Source of the DNA: Paucisalibacillus globulus
GTDB lineage: Bacteria; Bacillota; Bacilli; Bacillales; Amphibacillaceae
DNA length: 64,000 nt
Direction of reading: 5' to 3'
Assembly (NCBI RefSeq): GCF_900184735.1
Contig: NZ_LT855395.1
Coordinates: 349,374 to 413,373, forward strand
This document shows, piece after piece, positions 25,131-33,697 of the stretch (its first letter is position 1; each line of letters opens with the position of its first letter). A model generated the notes under the pieces. It was not told the origin of the DNA, made no database searches, and saw only the letters and a list, made by a program, of their open reading frames with translations. The position numbers were made by a program, and so were the translations under genes.

Positions 25131-26159
25131 TCAATATTTTTTTGCGTAAATCAGCCCTAAGATATCATTAAATTGAATTATTTCTACTTGGTATCCATTT
25201 TCACTTAACCAATTAGCCAGTATTGACTTATCTGCAAAGTATTCATCATGAATTACTTCAATTGCAACTTGATTACCTGCTTCTTGGTAGGCTTCTAATA
25301 CCTTTTTACGATTGGCTTGGTTTTCGAACATTAGGTCTGCGATACAGATTTGACCATTGCTTTTTAGTACCCTTGTCATTTCTATTAATGCTAGTAACTT
25401 CTCTTCGTCTGGTAGGTGATGTAATGCATAACTAGAGACTATTGCATCGACAGAATGATCCAAGAGGGGTAAGGCAAGAAAATGGCCTTTTCTTGTTTCA
25501 ATCTCAGGATGTTTTCCCTTACATATTTCTAGCATTTTCTCAGATTGATCAACTCCAATTACATGTGCCTCTTTCTTTAAGAACCTGGAACCTAAGTTAC
25601 CAGTTCCAATGCCTATATCTAACACAATATCCTCCGCTTGTATATGCACCTTTTCTTCAACTGTAGCTAGCGCCTCGTCATATCCTTCGTGGACATTAAA
25701 TACATGCCCTTCTTTCTTGATGTTTTCATCATAATCCATTGCCTGGTCATCAAAATTCCAACGGTCTTGCCATTTACTTCGAATTTCTTTCAGATTTTTT
25801 AAGTGATTGGCTAGTTGATGGATGTTATCAACGGAATTACTTCCTGAATCTAACATTTGATCAATCGTTTCAATCATATCACGCATTTCAATCCATTGTT
25901 CAAACAGAGCAGAACGTTGAATGTCTAGATATTGACTCATGCTTAAATTCGGGTTATTAAGTAATGTTTTTATTTCCTCAACAGAAACACCTATTTCCCT
26001 CAATGCTAAGATCGTATTAATCCGGTACAAGTCATATTCCGTATAGATACGATATTGATTATTTTCATCCTTCTCCGGTGTTATTAACCCTTTACTCTCA
26101 TAAAACCGAAGTGTCTTTGTGGTTGTGTTTAAGATTTTAGCCGCTTCTTTTATTTTCAT
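25131..26159 (-). CDS. MerR regulator fused to a SAM-dependent methyltransferase
   Basis: This 342-residue protein starts at ATG 26159 behind GGGGGAAT. The N-terminal MerR winged helix reads MKIKEAAKILNTTTKTLRFYESKGLITPEKDENNQYRIYTEYDL, followed by a dimerisation helix to about residue 140. From about 165 it is a class I methyltransferase: VLDIGIGTGNLGSRFL (SAM motif I), VIGVDQSEKML, LPLLDHSVDAIVSSYALHHL and VLKSNGQICIADL. The fusion could sense and modify the same compound. Its own promoter has MerR architecture (see 26177-26215), so it probably autoregulates. Confidence 0.85.
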   Translation of the reverse strand: MKIKEAAKILNTTTKTLRFYESKGLITPEKDENNQYRIYTEYDLYRINTILALREIGVSVEEIKTLLNNPNLSMSQYLDIQRSALFEQWIEMRDMIETIDQMLDSGSNSVDNIHQLANHLKNLKEIRSKWQDRWNFDDQAMDYDENIKKEGHVFNVHEGYDEALATVEEKVHIQAEDIVLDIGIGTGNLGSRFLKKEAHVIGVDQSEKMLEICKGKHPEIETRKGHFLALPLLDHSVDAIVSSYALHHLPDEEKLLALIEMTRVLKSNGQICIADLMFENQANRKKVLEAYQEAGNQVAIEVIHDEYFADKSILANWLSENGYQVEIIQFNDILGLIYAKKY

Positions 26160-26180
26160 AGTTACAATTCCCCCTTGATA

Positions 26181-26213
26181 CAACTATAAACCTTACCCTA
26201 AGGGGAAGGTAAA
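26181..26213 (-). promoter_or_regulatory. MerR-type promoter and operator
   Basis: On the minus strand the -35 TTTACC and -10 TATAGT are separated by 19 bp, the long spacer typical of MerR-activated promoters. The spacer holds the perfect dyad ACCTT-c-CCCT-t-AGGG-t-AAGGT (26190-26210). It controls the MerR-methyltransferase gene itself. Confidence 0.8.
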
Positions 26214-26282
26214 GTACTTTTTTAAAAATTTTTATCTATTCTGTTATAATGTTATCGAATCCAGGCAGAGAGAGGGATAATA

Positions 26283-27527
26283 ATGAATGAACATATTCAA
26301 GCCATCGCGGCAGAGCTACAAGACAAGTATGGCTTAGAACATTATGAATTGAAACGAAATCATATATTCTCAGAGACTAATATGGATAATAAAACTAGCT
26401 ACATCCTTTCATTAGAGTGGTTTCCAACTAATCAAGTAGATAAGGATGATGAGGACTTTAATCCTGATGGTTCTGCTGTAATGGATGTCGATCTTCATAC
26501 AAACAAATTAAGAAGGATCATTTTTGTAAATGATGTTTCTTATGCTATAGAAGGAATTTTCCCTACGCCTGAGGTGGAGGAAGTAATCGATTGGGTTGAG
26601 GGAATGACCGACATGATGTTTGGAAGACAATTCAAGCTGATTGAAGAAAGCGAGAGAAAATTTACCTTCCATGCCACCGTCGATAATATGGAAGTAGCAC
26701 CAACAGGAAATATAGAAGTTGCCTTTAACGATCGCAATCAACTTACCCTTTTCTCAATAGATGGTGTTTTTCCAACAGAGGATGATATAGAATGGGAGCC
26801 GTTCTCTCTAACAAAAGAGGATCTACTGGAAGAAATGAAACAACATGTAGAATTAGTTGAAACGCCAATTGAAGAAGAAGAAAAGTGGGTTAATATCTGG
26901 CACTTAAAACCATTCTTCATCCGTAATGATAAGTCAGAAATAATTTTACCTGAAGAACTATTTAACTTGAACACCTTTGTAGACTTAGATGTCAATTTAA
27001 AATGGGAGAGTTCTAGTACATATAAGTTCACACCTAAAGACATCGATTTTTCTACCGAAGTTTCTTATGAGGAAGCAATGAAAAAGGTGACTGTAACACC
27101 AATCTCAGAGGAAGAGGTCGAGCACTGTTTAGAGGAAACGAAGAAGCTTGTTAGTAGTCTTTTCCCTAAGGATTCAGGAATTTGGACTGTAACAGGTATG
27201 TATCCAGAGAAGGACTATATTATTACAGAACTGAAGGGTGATATGTTTAAACCCTATCAGCGAAAATTAAAGGTCATCATTAGTAGAGATCATTATAAGG
27301 CAGCAAATTATTGGGATAATCAATTTATTCTTGATATGTACTCCTCTTATAAGGAGTCTGAGGATACATCCATCACTAAAGATGATGCACTAGAAAAGAT
27401 GTTTAAACATATTAACGTTACGCCGGTATATGTGAAGGAAAACAAATCGAATCGTTATGTATTATGTGCAAAAGTAGATTGCGACATAGTGATTGATAGT
27501 GTAACAGGAGGTACTATTAGGTTCTAG
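26283..27527 (+). CDS. Hypothetical protein with YcdB/PepSY-like repeats
   Basis: This 414-residue protein has no signal peptide or membrane helix. Three or four repeats of an acidic alpha/beta motif (for example HTNKLRRIIFVNDVSYAIEG, DRNQLTLFSIDGVFPTEDD) end in YVLCAKVDCDIVIDSVTGGTIRF, where IDSVTGG recalls the end of PepSY and YcdB/YcdC domains. The function is unknown. It is a single gene between the MerR and TerC loci. RBS GAGAGAGGG precedes the ATG at 26283. Confidence 0.6.
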   Translation: MNEHIQAIAAELQDKYGLEHYELKRNHIFSETNMDNKTSYILSLEWFPTNQVDKDDEDFNPDGSAVMDVDLHTNKLRRIIFVNDVSYAIEGIFPTPEVEEVIDWVEGMTDMMFGRQFKLIEESERKFTFHATVDNMEVAPTGNIEVAFNDRNQLTLFSIDGVFPTEDDIEWEPFSLTKEDLLEEMKQHVELVETPIEEEEKWVNIWHLKPFFIRNDKSEIILPEELFNLNTFVDLDVNLKWESSSTYKFTPKDIDFSTEVSYEEAMKKVTVTPISEEEVEHCLEETKKLVSSLFPKDSGIWTVTGMYPEKDYIITELKGDMFKPYQRKLKVIISRDHYKAANYWDNQFILDMYSSYKESEDTSITKDDALEKMFKHINVTPVYVKENKSNRYVLCAKVDCDIVIDSVTGGTIRF

Positions 27528-27646
27528 CAACTTTTATCCCACTTCCAGAAATTGCAATTGGGTCCTGATGACATACTGGTATAAAAGAAATTTAGTAAAA
27601 CAAACTATAGTTAGGTAAGGGCACTCACCCAAGTAAAGACAATCTA

Positions 27647-27676
27647 TTGACATACATCCACATTTAGGATTATAAT
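27647..27676 (+). promoter_or_regulatory. Promoter of the manganese riboswitch/TerC unit
   Basis: TTGACA (27647-27652), an 18-bp spacer and a perfect TATAAT (27671-27676) lie directly upstream of the riboswitch aptamer. Confidence 0.85.
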
Positions 27677-27689
27677 AATACTATAATTT

Positions 27690-27814
27690 CAAAGGGGAGT
27701 AGCTTTAACAGCTATGTCGTCAATTCAGAGTATCTTTGTACTCTCGGCATACCTGGCAACCCACGGTGTTGTTAGCAAGACCTTTGCCAATGTGGTAAAG
27801 GTCTATACTTTTTT
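27690..27814 (+). ncRNA. yybP-ykoY manganese riboswitch
   Basis: The aptamer core is readable: AAAGGGGAGTAGC (27691-27703), GTCGTCA, ACTCTCGGCATACCTGGCAAC and the GTTGTTAGCAAGAC end, matching the yybP-ykoY class, which senses Mn2+. The expression platform contains the terminator AGACCTTT / AAAGGTCT with ATACTTTTTT (27778-27814). In known members Mn2+ favours read-through to an exporter gene, as here. Confidence 0.9.
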
Positions 27815-27860
27815 AGAGGCCTTTATCATGTTAAATGGTAATAGCCTCTATTTTTTATTT
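27814..27860 (+). terminator. Second terminator-like hairpin in the riboswitch leader
   Basis: TAGAGGC / GCCTCTA with internal pairing (TATCAT/ATGGTA) is followed by TTTTTTATTTT. It follows the first terminator directly and ends just before the ribosome site of the TerC gene, giving two terminators in series. Confidence 0.7.
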
Positions 27861-27877
27861 TGGAAGGAGAAGGTTTG

Positions 27878-28657
27878 ATGGAAGGAATTTGGCTAGAATA
27901 TGCCTGGACTTTATTAATACTAATAGGGTTAGAAGGTATTTTGTCTGCTGACAACGCACTTGTTTTAGCAGTTATTGCAAAGCATTTGCCTGATGATCAG
28001 AAAAAGAGGGCAATTAACTATGGTATTATCATGGCATTTGTGTTCCGTTTTGCTGCACTATTTGCTATTTCGTTTATCGCAAACGTATGGCAGGTTCAAG
28101 CAATTGGTGCCGCATACCTGATTTACTTAGGAGTTAAACATGTCATTCAAGGACCAGAAGAACATAAAGAAGATGCAGCCGAAGAAACTGCCGGAAAAGG
28201 TTTCTGGCCTACAGTTGCTAAAATCGGTTTAGCTGACCTGGCATTTGCAATTGACTCTATCCTAGCTGCCGTTGCACTTGCAATTGTTCTACCAGTAACA
28301 GGTTTAGGACAATTTGGTGGAATGGACACTGGACAGTTCTTAATTGTTGTTCTAGCTGGTATCGCTGGATTAATTCTTATTAAATTTGCTGCAGGTTGGT
28401 TTGTAACCCTATTGGATACACGTCCTGGTCTTGAAACAACAGCTTATTTAATCGTTGCTTGGGTTGGGGTAAAACTTGCTGTTATCACGTTAAGTCATGA
28501 TAAGGTTGGCATTTTACCACATGACTTCCCACATAGCACTGGATGGACTATCGCATTCTGGGTAATTCTACTTGGAATTGCGGTGTTTGGTTGGATACTA
28601 TCTGGTAAAACCGCTAAAAAGGAGAAAGAAGTTTCGAGAGAAGGTTCTTCTTCTTAA
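27878..28657 (+). CDS. ykoY: TerC family manganese exporter (YkoY/MeeY-like)
   Basis: This 259-residue protein starts at ATG 27878 after GGAAGGAGAAGG. It has about seven helices with the two conserved acidic motifs GLEGILSADNALVLAVIAKHLP and KIGLADLAFAIDSILAAVALA of the TerC family. B. subtilis YkoY (MeeY) exports or metallates with Mn2+ and is under the same riboswitch class, so the assignment is supported by sequence and by control. The tail is charged and Ser-rich. Confidence 0.9.
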   Translation: MEGIWLEYAWTLLILIGLEGILSADNALVLAVIAKHLPDDQKKRAINYGIIMAFVFRFAALFAISFIANVWQVQAIGAAYLIYLGVKHVIQGPEEHKEDAAEETAGKGFWPTVAKIGLADLAFAIDSILAAVALAIVLPVTGLGQFGGMDTGQFLIVVLAGIAGLILIKFAAGWFVTLLDTRPGLETTAYLIVAWVGVKLAVITLSHDKVGILPHDFPHSTGWTIAFWVILLGIAVFGWILSGKTAKKEKEVSREGSSS

Positions 28658-28696
28658 GCATTATGAAGATAACAAGACAATAGTTCTTAATTAGAG

Positions 28697-28756
28697 AAAA
28701 TCCGAACAGTAATGATAAATTCTTTTATTGGAATTTACATTAGTTCGGATTTTTCT
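28697..28756 (+). terminator. Terminator of the TerC gene
   Basis: A long imperfect stem (AAATCCGAACAGTAATGATAAATTC with its partner ending in GTTCGGATTT, 8-base loop) is followed by TTTTCTTTTT. Confidence 0.85.
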
Positions 28757-28762
28757 TTTTGC

Positions 28763-28835
28763 TTTTGATAGATGCTGTTCGGCTAATAATTAATACTTGA
28801 GAGCATCATACCCGCTACGGAAATACACTCCGCTT
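28763..28835 (+). repeat. Relic of a composite repeat (truncated A unit)
   Basis: Only the outer flank (TTTTGATAGATGCTGTTCGG) and the first part of unit A (CCCGCTACGGAAATACACTC) are present. The unit breaks off after CGCTT at 28835, directly before the end of the ribonucleotide reductase operon. Confidence 0.75.
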
Positions 28836-28857
28836 GTAAGAAGGAGACGAATAGATT

Positions 28858-29901
28858 TTATAAGTCATCGAACCCATTTAAATCGCTGGTTTTTGTATAC
28901 TGTCTGGATTTTTGCTCAAAGAAATCTGTTTTTGTCCCATCTATATTATCAACATAAGCACTGATCCATTTCATTGGATTTTCCACATAGTCAGGATAAG
29001 TTTCACTTAATCCAAGTAATCTGAGCATTTTGTTTGCTCGGTACTTGATATATCCTTGCATTTGCTCTAAATCTATTCCCTCTATCGCCGATAGAACATA
29101 AGTAGACCATTCGATTTCTAGATCGACCGCGATTCTGAACTCCTGATATACCCAATTCACAAAATCCTCATTGTTAAGATCAGGATATTCTGTAAGTGTT
29201 GCACGGAACAGCTCTGATATAAATCTCCCATGCTCCAGTTCATCCCGATTAATGTAACTTATCATTGTAGAAGTTCCAACCATTTTATTATCCCTTGCCA
29301 GGTTATAGAAAAAAGCAAATCCAGAGTAGAAGAATAATCCCTCTAATAGAGCAGTATATACGAGGGTCTTCAAGATGTTTTCAACACTAGGCTCTTCAAC
29401 AAAAAGATTGTACCCTTCGATTAGTCTTTCATTTCTTTTTAGTAAAATAGGGTCCTTTCTCCCGAGCTGGAATGCTTCATTTTGCTCCATTAACGATACA
29501 ACCGATGAAAGGACATATGAATAGCTTTCATTATGTACCGCTTCCTGTTGAGCAATCACAGCCATTATCGATTGTACGGATGAATCTGTTGCATGCAATG
29601 AAATGAGCAATGCCGTTCTGGTCTGCGGTGCATCTAAAGTTGATAACAAGCCAATTATTTTTAAGTATGCGTCTTGTTCCGCTTCTGTTAGCATCGGAAA
29701 CTGTTTTACATCGGAAGACATATTAATTTCATCAGCCTGCCAGTAGTTTCCCACTAACCGCTTGTACATTTTATACCAATGTGGATACTTAATATCATTC
29801 CAATTCAAGATTCCACTAGACTCTCCGCCAAATACCTTTGTTGATTTATTTGGGAATCGCGGTTCCATTGTTTTCGCCTTATTAAGCAATACGCTTGCCA
29901 T
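28858..29901 (-). CDS. nrdF: Ribonucleoside-diphosphate reductase, beta subunit
   Basis: This 347-residue ferritin-like protein carries the di-metal ligands: Asp in MSSDVKQF, Glu and His in QQEAVHNESYSY, Glu in ALLEGLFFYSG, and Glu/His in NRDELEHGRF. The radical Tyr is present four residues after the first ligand His (HNESY), so it is a tyrosyl-radical type enzyme. It is the last gene of the alpha-flavodoxin-beta operon, overlapping the flavodoxin gene by 20 bases. Together they make dNDPs for DNA synthesis. Confidence 0.9.
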   Translation of the reverse strand: MASVLLNKAKTMEPRFPNKSTKVFGGESSGILNWNDIKYPHWYKMYKRLVGNYWQADEINMSSDVKQFPMLTEAEQDAYLKIIGLLSTLDAPQTRTALLISLHATDSSVQSIMAVIAQQEAVHNESYSYVLSSVVSLMEQNEAFQLGRKDPILLKRNERLIEGYNLFVEEPSVENILKTLVYTALLEGLFFYSGFAFFYNLARDNKMVGTSTMISYINRDELEHGRFISELFRATLTEYPDLNNEDFVNWVYQEFRIAVDLEIEWSTYVLSAIEGIDLEQMQGYIKYRANKMLRLLGLSETYPDYVENPMKWISAYVDNIDGTKTDFFEQKSRQYTKTSDLNGFDDL

Positions 29902-30307
29902 GCTGCATTACTCCTTTCAACCATGTATCGATTAAACTTTCTTGAGACCCTCTAGGTGATTGCTCAATTTTTAATCCTGGCCATTTACAACCATAGAATT
30001 TAACAAGCTTATCTACTGCACCACAAAAGTATCCAAATTGCGTATCTCCTGTACCAAAAACGGCAATGTTAGTTGGCTTATAACCAATTTCCAGGACAAA
30101 GTCCTTCACTTCATCCGGTGTAGAGCCGTTTGCCCACGTAAAAGTTCCAAGTAACAGAACGTCATAATTAGATGGATGGATAGGTGCATCAATACCAATC
30201 CGGTGCATATCCACCGATGCTTCCCGAGAAAGAAGTTTTTTCTGAATAAGCTCTGCCGTTTCTTCCGTATTTCCACTGTATGATAAATAAGCTATTGCTA
30301 CTCTCAA
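29882..30307 (-). CDS. Flavodoxin (NrdI-like role) of the RNR operon
   Basis: This 141-residue flavodoxin begins RVAIAYLSYSGNTEETAE with the FMN phosphate loop SYSGNTEE; the other FMN loops are GTFTWANGSTP and GTGDTQFGYFCGA. It differs from classical NrdI but probably serves the same role, supplying an oxidant for metal-cofactor assembly or reducing power for the beta subunit. TTG at 30307 overlaps the alpha-subunit stop (TTGA); a GTG at 30319 is an alternative start. Translation is coupled in either case. Confidence 0.8.
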   Translation of the reverse strand: MRVAIAYLSYSGNTEETAELIQKKLLSREASVDMHRIGIDAPIHPSNYDVLLLGTFTWANGSTPDEVKDFVLEIGYKPTNIAVFGTGDTQFGYFCGAVDKLVKFYGCKWPGLKIEQSPRGSQESLIDTWLKGVMQHGKRIA

Positions 30308-32523
30308 CTTTGACACCACTCACATTCTTCGACATCATTTGAGGTTGACCTTACATAATAGGTTGTTTTCAACCCTTCCTTCCATGCTTGAAGATGTAAA
30401 TCGAGTAAGACAGAAGCTCGGATTGTGTTTGGAACGTAAAAGTTAAAGGAAATACTTTGATCAATATGTTTTTGACGAGCAGCATTCTGTTTAACTGACC
30501 AGCGTTGGTCAACAATATAAGCGGATCGACGATAAATATTGTACGTATGATGATCCAATTCCGGTGCAGTTGTTGGAATCTTAAAGTCCTTCTTTTCTTC
30601 ATGGTAAAAAGACTTAAAAACTGGGTCGATGCTCGCCGTTGATCCTGCAATCATAGCAGTAGTAGAATTCGGTGCGACAGCCATTAAGTATCCGTTTCGC
30701 ATTCCATTTGCCATTACTTGCGACTTTAATTCCTGCCATTCGGGACTGGTATATCCTTTATCGTCAAAATAGGCACCTGTATTCCACTTACTTCCTGAAA
30801 AAGCAGGATAACTTCCTTTTTCTGCACTTAACTCCATACTGCTTTGAATCGTTAAATAGGCAATTTTTTCATAAAGCTCGTCTGCAAATTCAACAGCCTC
30901 TTCAGATTCCCATTGAATGTTCTTCTTGGCGAGTAAATGATGCCAACCAAAAGTTCCCAGGCCAATTGCGCGGTATTTTTGATTGGTCATTTGAGTTTGC
31001 ATAATAGGTAACGTATTAATATCAATCACATTATCAAGCATTCGTACTTGGATTTTGATTAATCGTTCTAGTACTTCTTCTGTAACAGCCTTCCCTAAGT
31101 TAATGGAACTCAAGTTGCAAACAACGTAATCACCTGGCTTATACTTTTTCACAAGATAGCCATTTTCGTCAGTATGTTCCTCCAAAAACTCAGTCGGAGA
31201 TTGGTTTTGCGTTATCTCTGTACACAGATTGGAACAATAAATTATCCCATTATGATTATTGCTATTTTGTCTATTCACTTCATCTCGGTAAAACATAAAC
31301 GGGGTACCAGATTCTAATTGAGACTTCATAATTCGCTTCATGATATCAATTGCTGGCACTTTTTTCTTGGATAACTGATTACTCCCGACACACTCAACAT
31401 ATTTTTCTCGCCAAGAAGCACTCCCCTTTTCTTCGTCGTAAAAGTCTTCTAGAGAAAACCCCATCACTTCACGAACTTCATGTGGATCAAATAAATACCA
31501 ATCACCTCGTGCTTCCACCTGTTCCATGAATAAATCCGGAATACATACTCCGGTAAAAATATCATGGGCACGCATACGGTCGTCACCATTATTTAATTTT
31601 AAGTCGAGAAAAGATTCGATATCTTTATGCCATATATCCAAATAGCATGCGATTGCGCCTTTGCGAGTACCCAACTGATCGACACTTACCGCAGTATTAT
31701 TTAACTGCTTAATCCAAGGAACCACACCACTTGACATTCCTTTAAATCCTTTAATGGAGCTTCCCCTTGCGCGAATTTTCCCCATGTAGACACCAATTCC
31801 GCCACCGTTTTTGGAAAGCTTTGCGATATCGGTGTTGCTGTCATAGATGGACTGCAAGCTGTCATCCACTGTATCAATAAAACAGCTCGATAACTGACCA
31901 TGAGTTTTCCCCGCATTAGCCAGGGTGGGTGTTGCCACTGTCATATATAAATTACTTAAGGCCCAATATGACTCTAGTACCAAATTTAATCGCACCGATT
32001 GATCTTCGTCTTGCATGAGATGCATGGCAATAACCATCCAGCGCTCTTGTGGTAATTCATAAACATTCTTTTCGTGATCTGTTGCTAAGTATCGATTTGC
32101 TAAGGTATATAGTCCTAAATATGTAAAAGTGAGATCCTGTTCTGGATTTATTTTTCCAGCAAGAAAATCTATTTCTTCTTTACTGTATTTATCTAATAAC
32201 TTAGGGGTATAAATGCCACCTTCCGTTAACATTTCTAGTAGGTTATAGAAGTTTCCGTATTTTTTTGCTCCATCATAACCACGATTATTAGCTGCTTGAT
32301 GATACAAGCTTTGTAATAAAAATCTACTGGCAACAAATGTCCAATTAGGATTTGCCTCATCCATGTTTTCCAGTGCTTTCTTCGCAAGATAATCTGCAGC
32401 TTTTTCAATTGTAAATTCATCAGGAATATTCACATTCCATTCCGCGGAATTGATTTGTAAGTCTTTCATAGCAAAACTAATTAGTTCATCAATACTTTCT
32501 TTCGTTGTTGTTTCTGTTAACAT
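30304..32523 (-). CDS. nrdE: Ribonucleoside-diphosphate reductase, alpha subunit
   Basis: This 739-residue catalytic subunit has the active-site segments LSSCFIDTVDDS, KNGGGIGVYMG, NLCTEI, the Cys of VVCNLSSINLG and APNSTTAMIAGSTASIDP. The C-terminal redox pair CEWCQS is intact. The N-terminus lacks a clear ATP-cone, so allosteric control is probably limited to substrate specificity. The start at 32523 has AGGAGG 8 bases upstream. Its transcript is under two NrdR boxes and a cobalamin riboswitch. The family is between NrdA and NrdE in length; the symbol is tentative. Confidence 0.88.
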   Translation of the reverse strand: MLTETTTKESIDELISFAMKDLQINSAEWNVNIPDEFTIEKAADYLAKKALENMDEANPNWTFVASRFLLQSLYHQAANNRGYDGAKKYGNFYNLLEMLTEGGIYTPKLLDKYSKEEIDFLAGKINPEQDLTFTYLGLYTLANRYLATDHEKNVYELPQERWMVIAMHLMQDEDQSVRLNLVLESYWALSNLYMTVATPTLANAGKTHGQLSSCFIDTVDDSLQSIYDSNTDIAKLSKNGGGIGVYMGKIRARGSSIKGFKGMSSGVVPWIKQLNNTAVSVDQLGTRKGAIACYLDIWHKDIESFLDLKLNNGDDRMRAHDIFTGVCIPDLFMEQVEARGDWYLFDPHEVREVMGFSLEDFYDEEKGSASWREKYVECVGSNQLSKKKVPAIDIMKRIMKSQLESGTPFMFYRDEVNRQNSNNHNGIIYCSNLCTEITQNQSPTEFLEEHTDENGYLVKKYKPGDYVVCNLSSINLGKAVTEEVLERLIKIQVRMLDNVIDINTLPIMQTQMTNQKYRAIGLGTFGWHHLLAKKNIQWESEEAVEFADELYEKIAYLTIQSSMELSAEKGSYPAFSGSKWNTGAYFDDKGYTSPEWQELKSQVMANGMRNGYLMAVAPNSTTAMIAGSTASIDPVFKSFYHEEKKDFKIPTTAPELDHHTYNIYRRSAYIVDQRWSVKQNAARQKHIDQSISFNFYVPNTIRASVLLDLHLQAWKEGLKTTYYVRSTSNDVEECEWCQS

Positions 32524-32536
32524 CCGTATAACCTCC

Positions 32537-32572
32537 TAAAATATAAAAGCCGCTCACCCAAGGGATGAACGG
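32537..32572 (-). terminator. Attenuator terminator of the cobalamin riboswitch
   Basis: On the minus strand GCCGTTCATCC / GGGTGAGCGGC (short loop) is followed by TTTTATATTTT, and the nrdE ribosome site AGGAGG follows at once. It is placed to stop transcription when cobalamin is bound. Confidence 0.8.
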
Positions 32573-32654
32573 CACATAAAAACGACAGAAATTATCCAAT
32601 ATGCATAACTCCATCGTCTCATGTTCTTTCAACCCGAAGAAAAATGAAACTTTA

Positions 32655-32806
32655 AGTGATGGCAGGTCTCCTGGCTTGTGCTTCAATCTACTAGAGTCCT
32701 TCCCATATCATGTGGATACAGTGGATATCTCGTTCGTCGACACTTACAGTTGCGGGGACAGCTCCAGCTTCTAACTGAATTCCCTTTTCAGACAATATTT
32801 GTCACC
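32655..32806 (-). ncRNA. Cobalamin (B12) riboswitch upstream of the class I RNR
   Basis: Read on the minus strand: AAAAGGGAATTCAGT, GAAGCTGGAGCTGTCCCCGC, AACTGTAAGTG, ATGGGAAGGACTC and AGCCAGGAGACCTGCC. These are the conserved boxes of the cobalamin riboswitch, including the B12 box (AGCCAGGAGACCTGCC, 32660-32675). It lies between the RNR promoter and the gene. By analogy with actinobacterial nrdABS, it should shut off the B12-independent enzyme when B12 is plentiful, implying a B12-dependent class II reductase elsewhere in the genome. Confidence 0.92.
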
Positions 32807-32818
32807 ATTACTTATGGT

Positions 32819-32862
32819 ACTATATATAGTATTTAATTTTCAGTACTATTACAATATATTGT
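32819..32862 (-). promoter_or_regulatory. Two NrdR boxes
   Basis: ACTATATATAGT (32819-32830) and ACAATATATTGT (32851-32862) are 12-bp palindromes close to the NrdR consensus ACAC-WATAT-WTGTGT core. Their centres are 32 bp apart, the helical spacing normally seen for paired NrdR sites. They lie just downstream of the promoter, where the ATP/dATP-sensing repressor NrdR would block transcription. Confidence 0.75.
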
Positions 32863-32870
32863 ATTAATAG

Positions 32871-32899
32871 ACTATATCATAGTCTTATATTCTTTGCAA
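32871..32899 (-). promoter_or_regulatory. Promoter of the RNR operon
   Basis: On the minus strand TTGCAA (32894-32899), a 17-bp spacer and TATAGT (32871-32876) precede the NrdR boxes and the riboswitch. Confidence 0.75.
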
Positions 32900-32971
32900 T
32901 CCAATTTAATAGATTAGGAAAATAATTATTTATTGGATACAATAGCATTAATTATATGGAGGTGTAAAGTA

Positions 32972-33697
32972 ATGAAAGAAATAATTAAACTTATACGTTC
33001 ATCTTCTTATACCATTGTCTTTACCGGGGCTGGGATGTCAACCGAGAGTGGATTACCAGACTTTCGTTCCAAAAATAGAGGACTATGGACCAAATTTAAC
33101 CCAGATGAGCTAGCGAATGTGCATGCTTTAGATAGTAATTTTGAAGAGTTTACAGAGTTTTATCAGTACAGGCTTCGGGAAATTGATAAGTATCAACCAC
33201 ATGAAGGACATTTCGTGCTCGGAAAGTGGGAAAAAGAAGGCTTAATAAATGGAATAATCACACAGAATGTTGATGGCTTTCACCATGATGCCGGCAACCA
33301 GAATGTGATGGAACTACACGGGACATTTCGTAACTTTTACTGTAATCAGTGTAAGAGAGAACAGGTTAGGGAGGAATATTTGAACGGAAAGAGCCAATGT
33401 GAATATTGTGATGGGCCGATACGCCCTGGTATTGTTCTCTTCGGCGAAATGCTACCGGAGGATGTTTTTTACAAGGCAGAAATTGAAACGTCAAAGGCAG
33501 ACTTATTTATTGTACTTGGCTCCTCGTTAACCGTGACACCCGCTAATATGTTTCCTATGATTGCGCATGAGCAAGGCGCTAAGCTCATTATCGTTAATCG
33601 CGAAGCAACGCCAATGGATCATTATGCAGATTATATTGTGCGGGATAAGAGTATTAAGGAGTTTTTGGTAGAGGTTGATGAGGGGTTAGCTCCTTAG
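32972..33697 (+). CDS. NAD-dependent protein deacylase (SIR2/sirtuin)
   Basis: This 241-residue protein starts at ATG 32972 behind GGAGGTG. Sirtuin motifs are complete: FTGAGMSTESGLPDFRS, ITQNVDGFH, the catalytic His in MELHGTF, four zinc Cys (CNQC and CEYC), and VLGSSLTVTPA. The bacterial Arg/Tyr desuccinylase pair would be in FEEFTEFYQYRLRE, which reads YQYR. It removes acyl groups from lysines, using NAD. Its stop codon is followed at once by the 51-bp repeat array. Confidence 0.9.
   Translation: MKEIIKLIRSSSYTIVFTGAGMSTESGLPDFRSKNRGLWTKFNPDELANVHALDSNFEEFTEFYQYRLREIDKYQPHEGHFVLGKWEKEGLINGIITQNVDGFHHDAGNQNVMELHGTFRNFYCNQCKREQVREEYLNGKSQCEYCDGPIRPGIVLFGEMLPEDVFYKAEIETSKADLFIVLGSSLTVTPANMFPMIAHEQGAKLIIVNREATPMDHYADYIVRDKSIKEFLVEVDEGLAP

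Noticed and set aside
30672..31004. 110-codon plus-strand frame
   Set aside because: Antisense to the RNR alpha subunit, with no start signal.
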